Shown: positions 40,817 to 50,035, counted from the first letter of the stretch. The stretch: 64,000 bases of DNA from JAEMQF01 sp963850525 (GCA_963850525.1 CAWKLQ010000001.1:1-64000); one strand, 5' to 3'. Made by a program: numbers and translations. The notes: a model not told the origin generated them from the sequence alone.

Positions 40817-41072
40817 TCAATGCTCCTGAGACCAGTTCTCGACCGTGAGGCCGGCCACCCGCGAGAAGTGGCGGGCATTGTTGGTGACGAGCACGGCGCC
40901 GGCTGCCATGGCCACCGTCCTTGGGCTTGAGGCCATACAGCAGCTCCCCACACGTCACGGCCGAAATGCACAAGTGCTTCGGAGAGACCGTCGCCACGTG
41001 AGCGTCGAGGGCTGGCGTCTTGCCGCGAACGAGATAACTCACCGTGTCGGTGTCGAGCATGTACAGCGGCAT
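40817..41072 (-). pseudogene. VapC-type PIN toxin with internal deletion
   Basis: The start MPLYMLDTDTVSYLVRGK with the first acidic residue and the middle CGELLYGLKP are PIN-domain. After a junction near 40910 the frame changes to GAVLVTNNARHFSRVAGL and ENWSQEH, the usual VapC end. The ~50-60 residues between, with the LD..IAAHA acidic cluster, are missing. It therefore lacks part of the RNase active site. ATG 41072 shares a base with the antitoxin stop. Confidence 0.8.
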
Positions 41073-41353
41073 CACCGGTTCTCCAAGAACCCTCGCGGCT
41101 TCAGCGGTTCATTCAGCGGGCGGTCGTTCATGAAGTCGGCCGGCACCTCGGCCTGGTCACGGAGCGCAAAAAAAAAGCGCCAGGCGTTGCTGGTCCGCCT
41201 GGCCGACAGGATCACATCACCAGTGACAGCATCACGACGGATGTAGACCTCGTCCGAATTGTCGAACCTGAACTCGGCCGGCAGGCGCACCGCCTGGCTG
41301 GGTGGTGCTGCGTCGAAATCAGGCCGCCGCCAGCACGGCGGAACGCGTGGCAT
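41072..41353 (-). CDS. vapB: VapB-type antitoxin
   Basis: About 93 residues. SQAVRLPAEFRFDNSDEVYI then RRDAVTGDVILS is the AbrB/SpoVT DNA-binding fold of VapB, followed by the toxin-wrapping tail (AEVPADFMNDR). The usual N-terminal start (MN.RSQAVRLP) is replaced by a longer PRVPPCWRRPDFDAAPPSQ, so the first 20 residues may be degenerate and the start is uncertain. It is coupled to the broken vapC. Confidence 0.75.
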   Translation of the reverse strand: MPRVPPCWRRPDFDAAPPSQAVRLPAEFRFDNSDEVYIRRDAVTGDVILSARRTSNAWRFFFALRDQAEVPADFMNDRPLNEPLKPRGFLENR

Positions 41354-41423
41354 CCCCGGATGGTGTTCAAGCTCCTGAAACGCGAAACCCGCGTAAACCT
41401 CCATCGCGACACGCGCAGTGCGT

Positions 41424-42707
41424 CTACTGTTGGTCAAGTACTTCTGCTGGATCGAACTCGAACCCGGCGTAGTTGAAAGCCGCTGCCAGCTTCTCGCACT
41501 CCACCGGCGTCGTGCCGTGTTGCCGCAGGACCGCGTGCCATCGAGACGCGACCGTCTGTTGGATTTGGTCAACGATCGCCGTGGCTTTTACGAGCGAAAG
41601 CTTGAACTGCCCGTGCTGGGACAGCAGGTTGATGCGGTTCGCATACCGGTTGTACGTGCCGCAGGTCAGCGCAAGGTCGCGTTTCTCGATGCTGGTCAGT
41701 GGGTTGGGTGTCAGGTCATAGGCCGGCGACAGCTCCCACTTGGCGGTCGTTGCGATCAGTGCGTGGTTGCGGGGGTGGTCGTCGGTGTTCGAGATCAGGG
41801 CATTGAACACCATGCGTCGAAACAGCTCCTCCAGGTCCTGGGCCGGTTGGGCGCTGCGCCGCCGGAGTTCATCGGCCAGCAGCAGGTAGGACCACTTGGC
41901 GCGGTCGCCGTGCGAATCCTCGGCACCCAATGCCGTCAGCCCGCTGACCATGCGATGACGCAGATAGCCTTCGGCCGTCAGTGTCCGATCGAAGCGTTGG
42001 ACGAGGAGCACGTCCTTGTCGCCCACTGTTTCGAGACGATGCCGGGCAACGCGCAGCCCGCACTCCTGTGCGAGCGACAGCATCGCGCCTTCGACGCGCG
42101 CGTTGTTCCACTTGTCGCCCTTGTCCGGAAACTTGGCCAGCCACAGTCCTTCGTTGTCCTCGACCACGTTCTTGGGTCGCGCGCCGCCCATCGATGTGCC
42201 GGGCCGCAAGAGTTCAAACACCTGGTCTGGAATGCCAGACTTGCCCTGGATTTCGTCTTCCATGAACTGCTCGACCGCAGTGAGCAGGGCTTGCAGCTGA
42301 ATGACCTGGTTGAACTTGCGCATCGGTGCGGGCGGCACCTTGTCGCGGCCGAAGGAGAGAGCGCCTGCCCGGTCTTCGGGCGAATGCAGCAGGTAGTCGA
42401 GCTCGGTGAGATCGGTGCGGCCGGTGTGCTTCTCGATGATGCGGCGGCCCCACGCATCGGGGGATGCGTCGCGCAAGGCGCCGAAGATGCCCTTGAGCTT
42501 TACGGTCTGAGATCGACGCGGCGACAGCGGCAGTTCGTACGGCTCCAGCGGTACCGCATCGGGTCGCTTCAGGTAGGCAGGGTTGTAGACGAACGATCCG
42601 CTCGCCAGTCCCTGCAGGAAGGCCAGTTCGTAGAAACCTGCTGTGACGACCTCGAGTGACTGCGGCAACTGGAGATAGACGTAGGCGCGTTGGTTAGAAC
42701 TCGCCAT
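41424..42707 (-). CDS. hipA: HipA-family serine/threonine kinase toxin
   Basis: 427 residues. The N-terminal HipA_N-like region is ~30-130; the kinase region has TSMGGARPKNVV (nucleotide loop), VLLVQRFDR, FNALISNTDDHPRNHAL (catalytic loop with Asp and Asn) and LSPAYDLTPNP (metal-binding). By family it phosphorylates an aminoacyl-tRNA synthetase and arrests growth unless bound by HipB. Start ATG 42707 lies inside the end of hipB (14-base overlap), typical of the pair. It appears intact. Confidence 0.92.
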   Translation of the reverse strand: MASSNQRAYVYLQLPQSLEVVTAGFYELAFLQGLASGSFVYNPAYLKRPDAVPLEPYELPLSPRRSQTVKLKGIFGALRDASPDAWGRRIIEKHTGRTDLTELDYLLHSPEDRAGALSFGRDKVPPAPMRKFNQVIQLQALLTAVEQFMEDEIQGKSGIPDQVFELLRPGTSMGGARPKNVVEDNEGLWLAKFPDKGDKWNNARVEGAMLSLAQECGLRVARHRLETVGDKDVLLVQRFDRTLTAEGYLRHRMVSGLTALGAEDSHGDRAKWSYLLLADELRRRSAQPAQDLEELFRRMVFNALISNTDDHPRNHALIATTAKWELSPAYDLTPNPLTSIEKRDLALTCGTYNRYANRINLLSQHGQFKLSLVKATAIVDQIQQTVASRWHAVLRQHGTTPVECEKLAAAFNYAGFEFDPAEVLDQQ

Positions 42708-43038
42708 CGAGGCGCTCCTTGCCATGTCGCACCCGCTGCGGCAGCCGTGCGATTTCCAGTTGCTTGCCTTCGTCGTCGCGTTCCGGGTTGACGAACGCAT
42801 GGATCTCGGACTCGAGCCCCATGGCCCACAACATGGCCAAGTACGCCCCCAGTCCGGTCTGCAAGTTGCCGGCCTCGGCCGCACGTGCGGTGTCGTAGCT
42901 GATCCCTGCTTTGGAAGCGATCTCGCGTAGGGTGAGGCGACGGCGCTTGCGTGCCAGCGCGATGTGCTCGCCGATGCGCTTGGCACCGCCCTTAACGGCG
43001 TAGGGCGCGGTCTCGCTCAGCTGAAGTGGGCGTGGCAT
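42694..43038 (-). CDS. hipB: HipB-like XRE-family antitoxin
   Basis: 114 residues. HTH_3 fold at ~20-75 (IGEHIALARKRRRLTLREIA, SKAGISYDTARAAEAGN). It autorepresses and neutralises HipA by family. ATGs at 43038 and 43050 are both in frame; I chose 43038. The 3' end overlaps hipA. The AT-rich stretch upstream (43045-43140) is the probable promoter and operator. Confidence 0.88.
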   Translation of the reverse strand: MPRPLQLSETAPYAVKGGAKRIGEHIALARKRRRLTLREIASKAGISYDTARAAEAGNLQTGLGAYLAMLWAMGLESEIHAFVNPERDDEGKQLEIARLPQRVRHGKERLDGEF

Positions 43039-43147
43039 GTTGAAACCCATCAAAAGTACATTTCGAACGGTTTCAGCCTATCTTTGTCAGGTTGGCTTGT
43101 CAAGAAATAGTTGGTTGAATTCGTTCTTAAACATATTACAGATGGCA

Positions 43148-43313
43148 TCAGCAGTCCTGGACGACGATGGTCGCCAAGTCGGGCCGAACAAGCTGCTTGA
43201 CGTTCTGGCGCTCCTTGATCACGTCTGCACGAATCGACTCCAGCAGAACGGCGATGTCCGGCTGGTTGCCGGGGATGTACTGCTGCTTTGCGGGTGGCAA
43301 GACACCCCGTGAA
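43148..43313 (-). other. Possible C-terminal protein fragment
   Basis: On the minus strand an open frame without start reads LPPAKQQYIPGNQPDIAVLL then ESIRADVIKERQNVKQLV, and ends TIVVQDC. Residue use looks like real protein rather than an antiframe. It is only ~53 residues and I recognise no family. It may be a remnant of a gene lost from the hip/vap patch. Confidence 0.35.
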
Positions 43314-43316
43314 ACA

Positions 43317-44261
43317 TCACTCTATGTTCTGCACCTGTTCGCGCATCTGCTCGATCGCGACCTTCATCTCGACTGCGACGTTGGTCAGCGCCAGCGACGC
43401 GGCTTTTGAGCCCAAGGTGTTCGCCTCGCGCAGCAACTCCTGAATCAGAAAGTCCAGCCGCTTGCCGACTTCGCCGCCGGCGCGCAGCAGGCGTTCGACT
43501 TCCTCCAAGTGAGAGCGCAAGCGTGCCAGTTCTTCGGCGACGTCGATGCGAATCGCGTAAGCCGCGGCTTCGTTGACGGCGCGCTCGTGCAGGCTTTGCT
43601 CGGAAATCGTTTGCGCGGCGCCGACGCTTGCGAGCGCTTCGCGCCAGCGCTCGACAAAGCGTTCCTGCTGGCGCTGCACGACGGCGGGCACCAGCGGTTC
43701 GGCGCGCGCTGCCAGCTCACGCAGCTGCTGAGTCCGCTCGAGCAGCACGGCGGCGAGGCGCGCACCTTCCCGAGCCCGCGCTTCCTGCAGGCCCTGGATC
43801 GCGCTTTTTGCCGCCGCGAGCGCAGCCTCGTCGAAGCGCTCAGTCGGTGCGGAGCCCTTGCACCAGATCAAGACCTCGTGCACCGACAGCGCGCTCGCCT
43901 TGGGCAACCAGCCCTGTACCGTGCTTTCGAGCAGCGCCAGGCGGCTCAGCTGGTCGGATCGCGGCAAAGGCACGGCAGAGTCGGCCTCCAAGCTCGTCGT
44001 CATGCGGAGTTCGATCTTGCCGCGGCGACACGCCGCGCCGAGCAGTTCGCGCAAGGCCGGTTCGAGCGAGCGCAACTCGTCAGGCAGGCGAAATCCCAGG
44101 TCCAGGAAGCGGCCGTTGACCGAGCGCAGCTCCACGTTCACACGCCCGGCGCCTTTGGCGGCGGTGTCGCCTGGCGGCGCGGCTTCGGTGCGGCCGGCAA
44201 CCTGTGCGGAAGTGGCTACTGTCGAGGCGCTGGCGTAGCCGGTCATACTGTAGACTGCCAT
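43317..44261 (-). CDS. yicC: YicC-family endoribonuclease
   Basis: 314 residues, slightly longer than usual because of an Ala/Gly-rich insert at ~15-38. The start MAVYSMTGYASA and the end LLREANTLGSKAA and EQMREQVQNIE are diagnostic. The family degrades certain small RNAs in Escherichia coli. It is divergent from the kinase gene with ~26 bases between start codons. Confidence 0.93.
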   Translation of the reverse strand: MAVYSMTGYASASTVATSAQVAGRTEAAPPGDTAAKGAGRVNVELRSVNGRFLDLGFRLPDELRSLEPALRELLGAACRRGKIELRMTTSLEADSAVPLPRSDQLSRLALLESTVQGWLPKASALSVHEVLIWCKGSAPTERFDEAALAAAKSAIQGLQEARAREGARLAAVLLERTQQLRELAARAEPLVPAVVQRQQERFVERWREALASVGAAQTISEQSLHERAVNEAAAYAIRIDVAEELARLRSHLEEVERLLRAGGEVGKRLDFLIQELLREANTLGSKAASLALTNVAVEMKVAIEQMREQVQNIE

Positions 44262-44287
44262 CGAGACCTCACCCCGCCAATTCGTTC

Positions 44288-45256
44288 ATGTCCAAGCTCA
44301 AGCCCGCCCCGTTGCCGCCCGGCACGGTCGTCGGAGGCTACCAGATCGTCAAGAAGCTCGCTGCGGGTGGCTTCGGCGTGGTCTATCTCTCGGAAGATTC
44401 CGAGCGCCGCCTCGTCGCGCTGAAGGAGTATCTTCCCGCGTCACTTGCCGAGCGTTCGCCGGGCGAGCTCACACCGCGCGTCAAGCCCGACAAGCTGCCG
44501 CTGTACCGCCTGGGGCTGAAGAGCTTCTTTGAAGAAGGGCGGTCCCTCGCGCAAATCGCGCACCCGAGCGTCGTGTCGGTGCTTAATTTCTTCCGCGAGA
44601 ACGAAACCGTCTACATGGTGATGAACTACCTGCAGGGCGATACGCTGCAGGATTTCATCGTCACGGCGCGCGACCTGAAGCGCGACAAGGTGTTCCGCGA
44701 GTCGACGATCCGCTCCCTGTTCGACGAAATCCTGCGCGGCTTGCGCATCGTGCACCAGCACAAGATGCTGCACCTGGACATCAAGCCGGCGAACATTTTC
44801 ATCACCAACGACAACAAGGCGGTGCTGCTCGACTTCGGCGCTGCGCGCGAAGTGCTGAGCAAGGAAGGCAACTTCATTCGCCCGATGTACACACCGGGTT
44901 TTGCCGCGCCCGAGATGTACCGGCGCGACGGCACACTCGGCCCCTGGACCGACATCTACGCGATCGGCGCGTGCATTTACGCGTGCATGCAGGGCTATCC
45001 GCCCAACGACGCCCCGCAGCGCATCGAGAAAGACCGCCTCGCGCTCAGCCTGTCGCGCCTGCGCAATATCTACTCCGACAACCTGATCGAAGTCACGGAG
45101 TGGTGCATGTCGCTCGATCCACTGTCGCGCCCGCAAAGCGTGTTCGCGTTGCAGAAGGAATTGGCGCGCGAGACCGAGCGCAGCTACACCAAACTCAGTT
45201 TCAGCGAAAGGCTCAAACTCCAGCTCGAAAACCTGACCGCGGGCGCGAAGTCTTAA
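44288..45256 (+). CDS. Serine/threonine protein kinase (Hanks type)
   Basis: 322 residues. Gly-rich loop AAGGFGVVYL at 25-34, Lys46 in VALKEYLP, catalytic HLDIKPANI with Asp164, DFG at 182-184, APE-like FAAPEMYRRDG. There is no transmembrane helix or sensor domain, so it is cytoplasmic. It is six bases ahead of the PP2C gene, forming a kinase/phosphatase pair seen in many Burkholderiales upstream of rph. The ATG at 44288 starts the conserved part; the frame opens earlier at 44204. Confidence 0.93.
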   Translation: MSKLKPAPLPPGTVVGGYQIVKKLAAGGFGVVYLSEDSERRLVALKEYLPASLAERSPGELTPRVKPDKLPLYRLGLKSFFEEGRSLAQIAHPSVVSVLNFFRENETVYMVMNYLQGDTLQDFIVTARDLKRDKVFRESTIRSLFDEILRGLRIVHQHKMLHLDIKPANIFITNDNKAVLLDFGAAREVLSKEGNFIRPMYTPGFAAPEMYRRDGTLGPWTDIYAIGACIYACMQGYPPNDAPQRIEKDRLALSLSRLRNIYSDNLIEVTEWCMSLDPLSRPQSVFALQKELARETERSYTKLSFSERLKLQLENLTAGAKS

Positions 45257-45262
45257 CAGCCC

Positions 45263-46180
45263 ATGCGCTTCTCCGTCTATCAGGTCAGCCGCAAAGGCGG
45301 CCGGGAAAAGAACGAAGACCGGATGGGCTATTGCTACACCCGCGAGGCCGGCCTGTTTGCGCTGGCGGACGGCATGGGCGGGCACCCCGAAGGCGAAGTC
45401 GCTTCGCAACTCGCGCTGCAAACGCTCGCTGCGATGTTCCAGCGCGATTGCAAGCCCACGCTGGCGGATCCCTTGCGGTTTCTGCTCGAGGCGATCATCG
45501 CCGGGCACCACCAGTTGCTGCGCTACGCGACGCAAAGCGCATTGATCGACACGCCGCGAACCACCGTCGTCGCGTGCCTGCTGCAAGGCAACGCCGCCTA
45601 CTGGGCGCATTGCGGCGACTCGCGCATGTACTTGCTGCGCGGCGAAAAACTCATCGCGCGCACCCGCGACCACTCGTATTCGGAGTTGCAGAACACGATG
45701 GGCAAGGTCGCACCGATGCCCGAGCGCTTCAACCGCAACGTCTTGTTCACGTGTCTGGGCAGCCCGGGCAAGCCCGTCGTCGACACCGCCGGCCCGATGC
45801 TGCTGCAGCCGGGAGATCGCCTGATGCTGTGTTCCGACGGCCTGTGGGGCACCGTGCCCGACGCACAAATCGTCGAGATGCTTGCGACCAAGGCGATCTC
45901 CGACGCGGTGCCCGACCTCGTCGAACAGGCGCTGCGAATCGGCGGCCCCAAGTGCGACAACGTCTCGGTGCTTGCGGTGGACTGGGAGTCGGCCGAGAGC
46001 GACGAGTCGGCGAGCGGCGTTTCCACCGATTCGCTGAGCCCGGAAGTCTTTGCCTCGACGATCCAGGCCGGCGTGCTCGGCACCGAGCCGCCGGTGGACG
46101 AGCTCGACGAGGCCGAGATCGAGCGCTCGATCCGCGAGATCAACGAAGCGATCAAGCGCTCGGCGCAAAAAAAGCACTGA
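45263..46180 (+). CDS. PP2C-family serine/threonine phosphatase
   Basis: 305 residues. Metal-binding motifs are NEDRMGYC at the start, FALADGMGGH, GDSRMYLLR, LCSDGLWGTV and DNVSVLAV near the end of the catalytic core (~235), followed by a ~65-residue acidic tail. It is expected to reverse the neighbouring kinase. The start codon is six bases after the kinase stop and the rph start is five bases after its own stop. Confidence 0.93.
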   Translation: MRFSVYQVSRKGGREKNEDRMGYCYTREAGLFALADGMGGHPEGEVASQLALQTLAAMFQRDCKPTLADPLRFLLEAIIAGHHQLLRYATQSALIDTPRTTVVACLLQGNAAYWAHCGDSRMYLLRGEKLIARTRDHSYSELQNTMGKVAPMPERFNRNVLFTCLGSPGKPVVDTAGPMLLQPGDRLMLCSDGLWGTVPDAQIVEMLATKAISDAVPDLVEQALRIGGPKCDNVSVLAVDWESAESDESASGVSTDSLSPEVFASTIQAGVLGTEPPVDELDEAEIERSIREINEAIKRSAQKKH

Positions 46181-46185
46181 CAACG

Positions 46186-46929
46186 ATGGCCGCCAACGGG
46201 GTTGCGACATTCAAGCGCACGCTCACGCGTGGCCACGACGCGCTGCGTCCGATTCGCATCACGCGCGAATTCACGAAACACGCGGAAGGCTCGGTGCTCA
46301 TCGAATTCGGCGACACGAAAGTGCTGTGCACCGCGTCGGTGGAGGATCGCGTGCCCCCGCACAAGCGCGGCTCGGGCGAGGGCTGGGTGACTGCCGAATA
46401 CGGCATGTTGCCGCGCGCCACGCACACGCGCAGCGACCGCGAAGCGGCACGCGGCAAACAGAGTGGCCGCACCCAGGAAATTCAGCGCCTCATCGGCCGA
46501 TCCCTGCGCTGCGTATTCGATCTGAAGGCTCTCGGCGAGCGCACGATTTCGCTCGATTGCGACGTGCTCCAGGCCGACGGCGGAACACGCACCGCGGCGA
46601 TCACGGGCGCGTTTGTCGCCGCGCACGACGCCGTGACGTGGCTGATCGCGCAAAAACGCATCGAGGCTTCGCCGATCCGGCAGGCGATCGCTGCGGTGTC
46701 GGTGGGCGTCGTGCAAGGCGTGCCCCTGCTCGACCTGGAATACATCGAAGACTCGGCGTGCGACACCGACATGAACGTCGTGATGACGGCCGCCGGCGGC
46801 TTCGTCGAACTGCAAGGCACTGCCGAAGGCGACGCCTTCAGCGGCGAGCAGATGGACGCAATGCTGGGCCTGGCGCGCAAGGGCATCAAGGAATTGCTTG
46901 CCGCGCAGAGCGCCGCACTCGGAATTTGA
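46186..46929 (+). CDS. rph: Ribonuclease PH
   Basis: 247 residues. It has the RNase PH core: GSVLIEFGDTKVLCTASVED, GWVTAEYGMLPRATHTR, GRTQEIQRLIGRSLR, CDVLQADGGTRTAAI. It trims tRNA 3' ends phosphorolytically. The frame is open far upstream through PP2C antiframe, and ATG 46186 is the start of homology. rdgB begins three bases after its stop. Confidence 0.95.
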   Translation: MAANGVATFKRTLTRGHDALRPIRITREFTKHAEGSVLIEFGDTKVLCTASVEDRVPPHKRGSGEGWVTAEYGMLPRATHTRSDREAARGKQSGRTQEIQRLIGRSLRCVFDLKALGERTISLDCDVLQADGGTRTAAITGAFVAAHDAVTWLIAQKRIEASPIRQAIAAVSVGVVQGVPLLDLEYIEDSACDTDMNVVMTAAGGFVELQGTAEGDAFSGEQMDAMLGLARKGIKELLAAQSAALGI

Positions 46930-46932
46930 GTC

Positions 46933-47562
46933 ATGCGGCTGGTTCTGGCGTCGCACAACGCCAAGAAGCTCGCGGAGATGCGCTCCCTGTTTGCGCCGCT
47001 CGGCTTCGACTGGCGCAGTTGCGCTGAACTCGGCATTGCCGAGCCTGACGAGCCGCACCGCACTTTTGTGGAGAACGCGCTCGTCAAGGCGCGCCACGCA
47101 GCGCGGCAAGCGGGTTGTGCTGCGCTCGCCGACGACTCCGGTCTGTGCGTTGCCGCGCTCGGTGGAGCACCCGGAGTGAATTCGGCGGTTTACGCTCGGA
47201 TCGAGCTGGGCGCCGCCGAACGTGAAGTGCAACGCCGCGCTCAGGACCACGCCAACAATGCGTTGTTGCTCGAGCGCCTGCGCGGCCTGACGGACCGGCG
47301 CGCCCACTTCGTCAGCACGTTGGTTGCGCTGCGCAGCGCGGACGACCCCGAGCCGCTCATCGCCGTCGGGCGCTGGTCGGGCGAGATTCTGGACACTCCG
47401 CGCGGCGCTTCCGGCTTCGGCTACGACCCGCTGCTGTTCATTCCTGCGCTGGATCGCAGCGTCGCCGAACTCGACGCCGACACGAAGAACCGCGTCAGCC
47501 ACCGCGCGCTTGCAGCGCAGCGCATGGTGCAGGCGATGCGCGAGGGCTGGCAGCTTGCGTGA
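46933..47562 (+). CDS. rdgB: dITP/XTP pyrophosphatase (RdgB/HAM1)
   Basis: 209 residues. LVLASHNAKKLAEM start, TFVENALVKARHAA, ADDSGLCVAALGGAPGVNSA, GFGYDPLLF, SHRALAAQ. It removes deaminated purine nucleotides. It is the third gene of the rph-rdgB-hemW run. Confidence 0.95.
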   Translation: MRLVLASHNAKKLAEMRSLFAPLGFDWRSCAELGIAEPDEPHRTFVENALVKARHAARQAGCAALADDSGLCVAALGGAPGVNSAVYARIELGAAEREVQRRAQDHANNALLLERLRGLTDRRAHFVSTLVALRSADDPEPLIAVGRWSGEILDTPRGASGFGYDPLLFIPALDRSVAELDADTKNRVSHRALAAQRMVQAMREGWQLA

Positions 47563-47578
47563 ATTTCCGATTCGCGCC

Positions 47579-48823
47579 GTGCCTGCCGCGGCGCCGGGCG
47601 CGGAGTCGCCCACGGAGTCGGATGGCACGCGCCTGCAGCGCTACTTGCGCGCTGGAACGCTGGCGCTCGCCTCGCTGCCGCCGCTGTCGCTTTACGTGCA
47701 CCTTCCCTGGTGCCTGAAAAAATGTCCGTATTGCGACTTCAACTCGCACGAGCGGCGCGACGGCGGCGCCCTGCCCGAGCAGCGCTACCTCGACGCGCTG
47801 CGCTGCGATCTCGAAGCCGCGCTGCCCTTCGTCTGGGGCCGGCGCGTGCAAAGCATTTTCATCGGCGGCGGGACGCCGAGCTTGTTTTCGCCCGAGTCGA
47901 TCGCCCGCCTGCTGAGCGACATCCGCGCGCGCCTGCCGCTCGAAGCCGGCGCCGAGATCACGCTCGAGGCGAACCCGGGAACGTTCGAGCGCGACCGCTT
48001 TCGTGCCTTCCGCGCCGCGGGCGTGACGCGGCTGTCGATCGGCGTGCAGAGCTTCAACGACGCCTTGCTCGGGAAAATTGGCCGCGTGCACGACGCGGCA
48101 CAAGCACGTGCGGCAGTCGCCGAAGCCGCTGACGCCTTTGCGACGTACAACATCGACCTGATGTACGCGCTGCCCGGCCAGTCGTTGCCCGACCTCGCCG
48201 TCGACCTGGACGAGGCGCTGGGGTTCGCGCCGCCGCACGTCTCGATCTACCACTTGACGGTCGAGCCGAACACGGTGTTCGGCAAGTACCCGCCGTTGCT
48301 GCCCGACCACGACACGGCGTGCGACATGCTCGACCACCTCGTGCAGACCTGCGAGCCGCAGGGCCTGCAACGCTACGAGGTCTCGGCGTTCGCGCGCGCC
48401 GGGCAGCGCTGCGTGCACAACCTCAACTATTGGCAGTTCGGCGACTATCTGGGCATCGGCGCGGGCGCGCACAGCAAGCTGTCGTATCCGCACCGTGTGG
48501 TGCGCCAGGTGCGGCATCGCGAACCCGAAAGCTACATGGAACGCGCGCTGCGCGGCCAGGGCGTCGCCAGCGACGAAGAAGTGCCGCGCGCGCAATTGCC
48601 CTTCGAATTCATGCTCGGCGCGCTGCGCCTGCGCGACGGCTTCGAGCTGGCGCGGTTTTGTGAACGCACCGGGTTGCCGGTGAGCGCCATCGGGCCGGCG
48701 CTCGACGCTGCGCAGAAGCGCGGCTGGATCATCCAGGACTTGCAACGCGTGCAGCCCACGGCGCTCGGGTTCGATTTCCTGAACGATTTGCAGTCGCTGT
48801 TTCTCGCCGACGATGCGGCTTGA
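47579..48823 (+). CDS. hemW: Radical SAM haem chaperone HemW
   Basis: 414 residues from GTG 47579. Cluster motif WCLKKCPYC with Cys45, Cys49 and Cys52; GGGTPSLF; IGVQSFND; NIDLMYALPGQS; HNLNYWQFGDYLGIGAGAHS. It was formerly called oxygen-independent coproporphyrinogen oxidase-like; the family inserts haem into respiratory enzymes. No ATG exists before the conserved region, so GTG 47579 is the best start. It lies 16 bases after rdgB. Confidence 0.93.
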   Translation: MPAAAPGAESPTESDGTRLQRYLRAGTLALASLPPLSLYVHLPWCLKKCPYCDFNSHERRDGGALPEQRYLDALRCDLEAALPFVWGRRVQSIFIGGGTPSLFSPESIARLLSDIRARLPLEAGAEITLEANPGTFERDRFRAFRAAGVTRLSIGVQSFNDALLGKIGRVHDAAQARAAVAEAADAFATYNIDLMYALPGQSLPDLAVDLDEALGFAPPHVSIYHLTVEPNTVFGKYPPLLPDHDTACDMLDHLVQTCEPQGLQRYEVSAFARAGQRCVHNLNYWQFGDYLGIGAGAHSKLSYPHRVVRQVRHREPESYMERALRGQGVASDEEVPRAQLPFEFMLGALRLRDGFELARFCERTGLPVSAIGPALDAAQKRGWIIQDLQRVQPTALGFDFLNDLQSLFLADDAA

Positions 48824-48868
48824 CGCGGCGCGATGGCGCAGCCGCACAGGGCGCTGCTAGACTGGGCC

Positions 48869-49615
48869 ATGACTGTGCCGACCGCGCCATTTCGCCTCGT
48901 TCGCCCCGAGGGTGGGGCGGCGGCGGGTGCGCCCACGCTGGACCTGGACGGCGCCCTCAAACTCCTGCAGCACGCCGGCCACAGCCTGCCCGCGCTCGAC
49001 GCCGTGGGGCAGGAAGCCTGGTTGCAAGCGCTGATCGACGGCTTGTGCCGCCTCTCCAGCCACGACCCGTTGACCGGCCTGGCGAACCGGCGTGAGTTCG
49101 AGCTCGCGATCACGCGCGAGCTCGACCGCGTGGCGCGCACCGGCGAGCCGGCGTTGTTGCTGATGGTCGATATCGACCGGTTCAAACAAGTCAACGATTC
49201 GTTCGGCCACGCCATCGGCGACTTGGCGCTCGTCTCGGTGGCGAAGGTCCTGCACACGAGCATCCGCCCCATGGACACGGTGGCGCGCGTGGGCGGCGAA
49301 GAGTTCGCGATCATCCTGCCGAACTGCCCCTTCGACTTCGGCTTGGCCGCTGCCGAACGTGTGCGCCTGAAAGTTGCCAATCTGCGCCTGGCCATCGGGC
49401 GCGACGATCCGCTCGCGCTGACGGTGAGCGTGGGCGGCGCATTTTCTCCGGTCCAGGCGCGCCCGCAAGCGCAACCCTGGCTGGAACGCGCCGACGCCCA
49501 GCTGTACCGCGCCAAGGCCGAGGGCCGGAATCGCTCGTGCCTCGAGCCTCCGACGGGCGGCGCCGAGGCGCAGCTGTCGATGTTCGGGCAGTCCTGGTTC
49601 CACACCCCCGAATGA
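48869..49615 (+). CDS. Diguanylate cyclase (GGDEF)
   Basis: 248 residues from ATG 48869 (an in-frame ATG 36 bases upstream is also possible). The N-terminal ~60 residues have no recognised sensor. The catalytic domain has DPLTGLANRREF, VDIDRFKQVND, and active-site GGEEF at 142-146, with an RxxD inhibitory site (RPMD, 133-136) exactly five residues before it. It should make cyclic di-GMP and be product-inhibited. Its stop overlaps the start of a truncated haemoglobin gene (ATGA), suggesting a shared response to oxygen or NO. Confidence 0.93.
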   Translation: MTVPTAPFRLVRPEGGAAAGAPTLDLDGALKLLQHAGHSLPALDAVGQEAWLQALIDGLCRLSSHDPLTGLANRREFELAITRELDRVARTGEPALLLMVDIDRFKQVNDSFGHAIGDLALVSVAKVLHTSIRPMDTVARVGGEEFAIILPNCPFDFGLAAAERVRLKVANLRLAIGRDDPLALTVSVGGAFSPVQARPQAQPWLERADAQLYRAKAEGRNRSCLEPPTGGAEAQLSMFGQSWFHTPE

Positions 49616-49992
49616 CGCCGTTTGTTGCGCTGGGCGGCGAGGCCCGGGTTCGCGCGCTCGTCGATCGGTTCTACGACTTGATGGATCTCGAACCTGGCTT
49701 CGCCGCGCTGCGCGAACTCCATCCGAGCACGCTGGAAAGTTCGCGCGACAAGCTGTTCTGGTATTTGTGCGGCTGGCTGGGCGGACCCCAGCACTACGTG
49801 GAGCGTTTCGGCCACCCGCGATTGCGCGCCCGCCACTTGCCGTTTTCCATCGGCGTTCGCGAGCGCGATGCGTGGCTGGAATGCATGCGCCGCGCGATGC
49901 AGGAGATCGGCGTCGACGCGGAATTGGCCGCGGCGCTCGACGCCACGTTCTTCAACACCGCCGACTGGATGCGCAACCGGGCCGAGGCCTAG
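49612..49992 (+). CDS. Group II truncated haemoglobin
   Basis: 126 residues, a complete 2/2 globin. RVRALVDRFYDLMD, LFWYLCGWLGGPQHYVERFG with Trp and Tyr of the distal pocket, HPRLRARHLPFSIG with the proximal His, and ERDAWLECM. It binds O2 or NO; many such proteins protect against nitrosative stress. It is coupled to the diguanylate cyclase upstream by a four-base overlap. Confidence 0.92.
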   Translation: MTPFVALGGEARVRALVDRFYDLMDLEPGFAALRELHPSTLESSRDKLFWYLCGWLGGPQHYVERFGHPRLRARHLPFSIGVRERDAWLECMRRAMQEIGVDAELAAALDATFFNTADWMRNRAEA

Positions 49993-50035
49993 CCAGCACA
50001 TCGCGCGCCGCGGCGGGCGCGCTTTGCCCAACGCC

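Noticed and set aside
45598..47628. 676-residue minus-strand frame
   Set aside because: Antisense to PP2C, rph and rdgB, which are certain.
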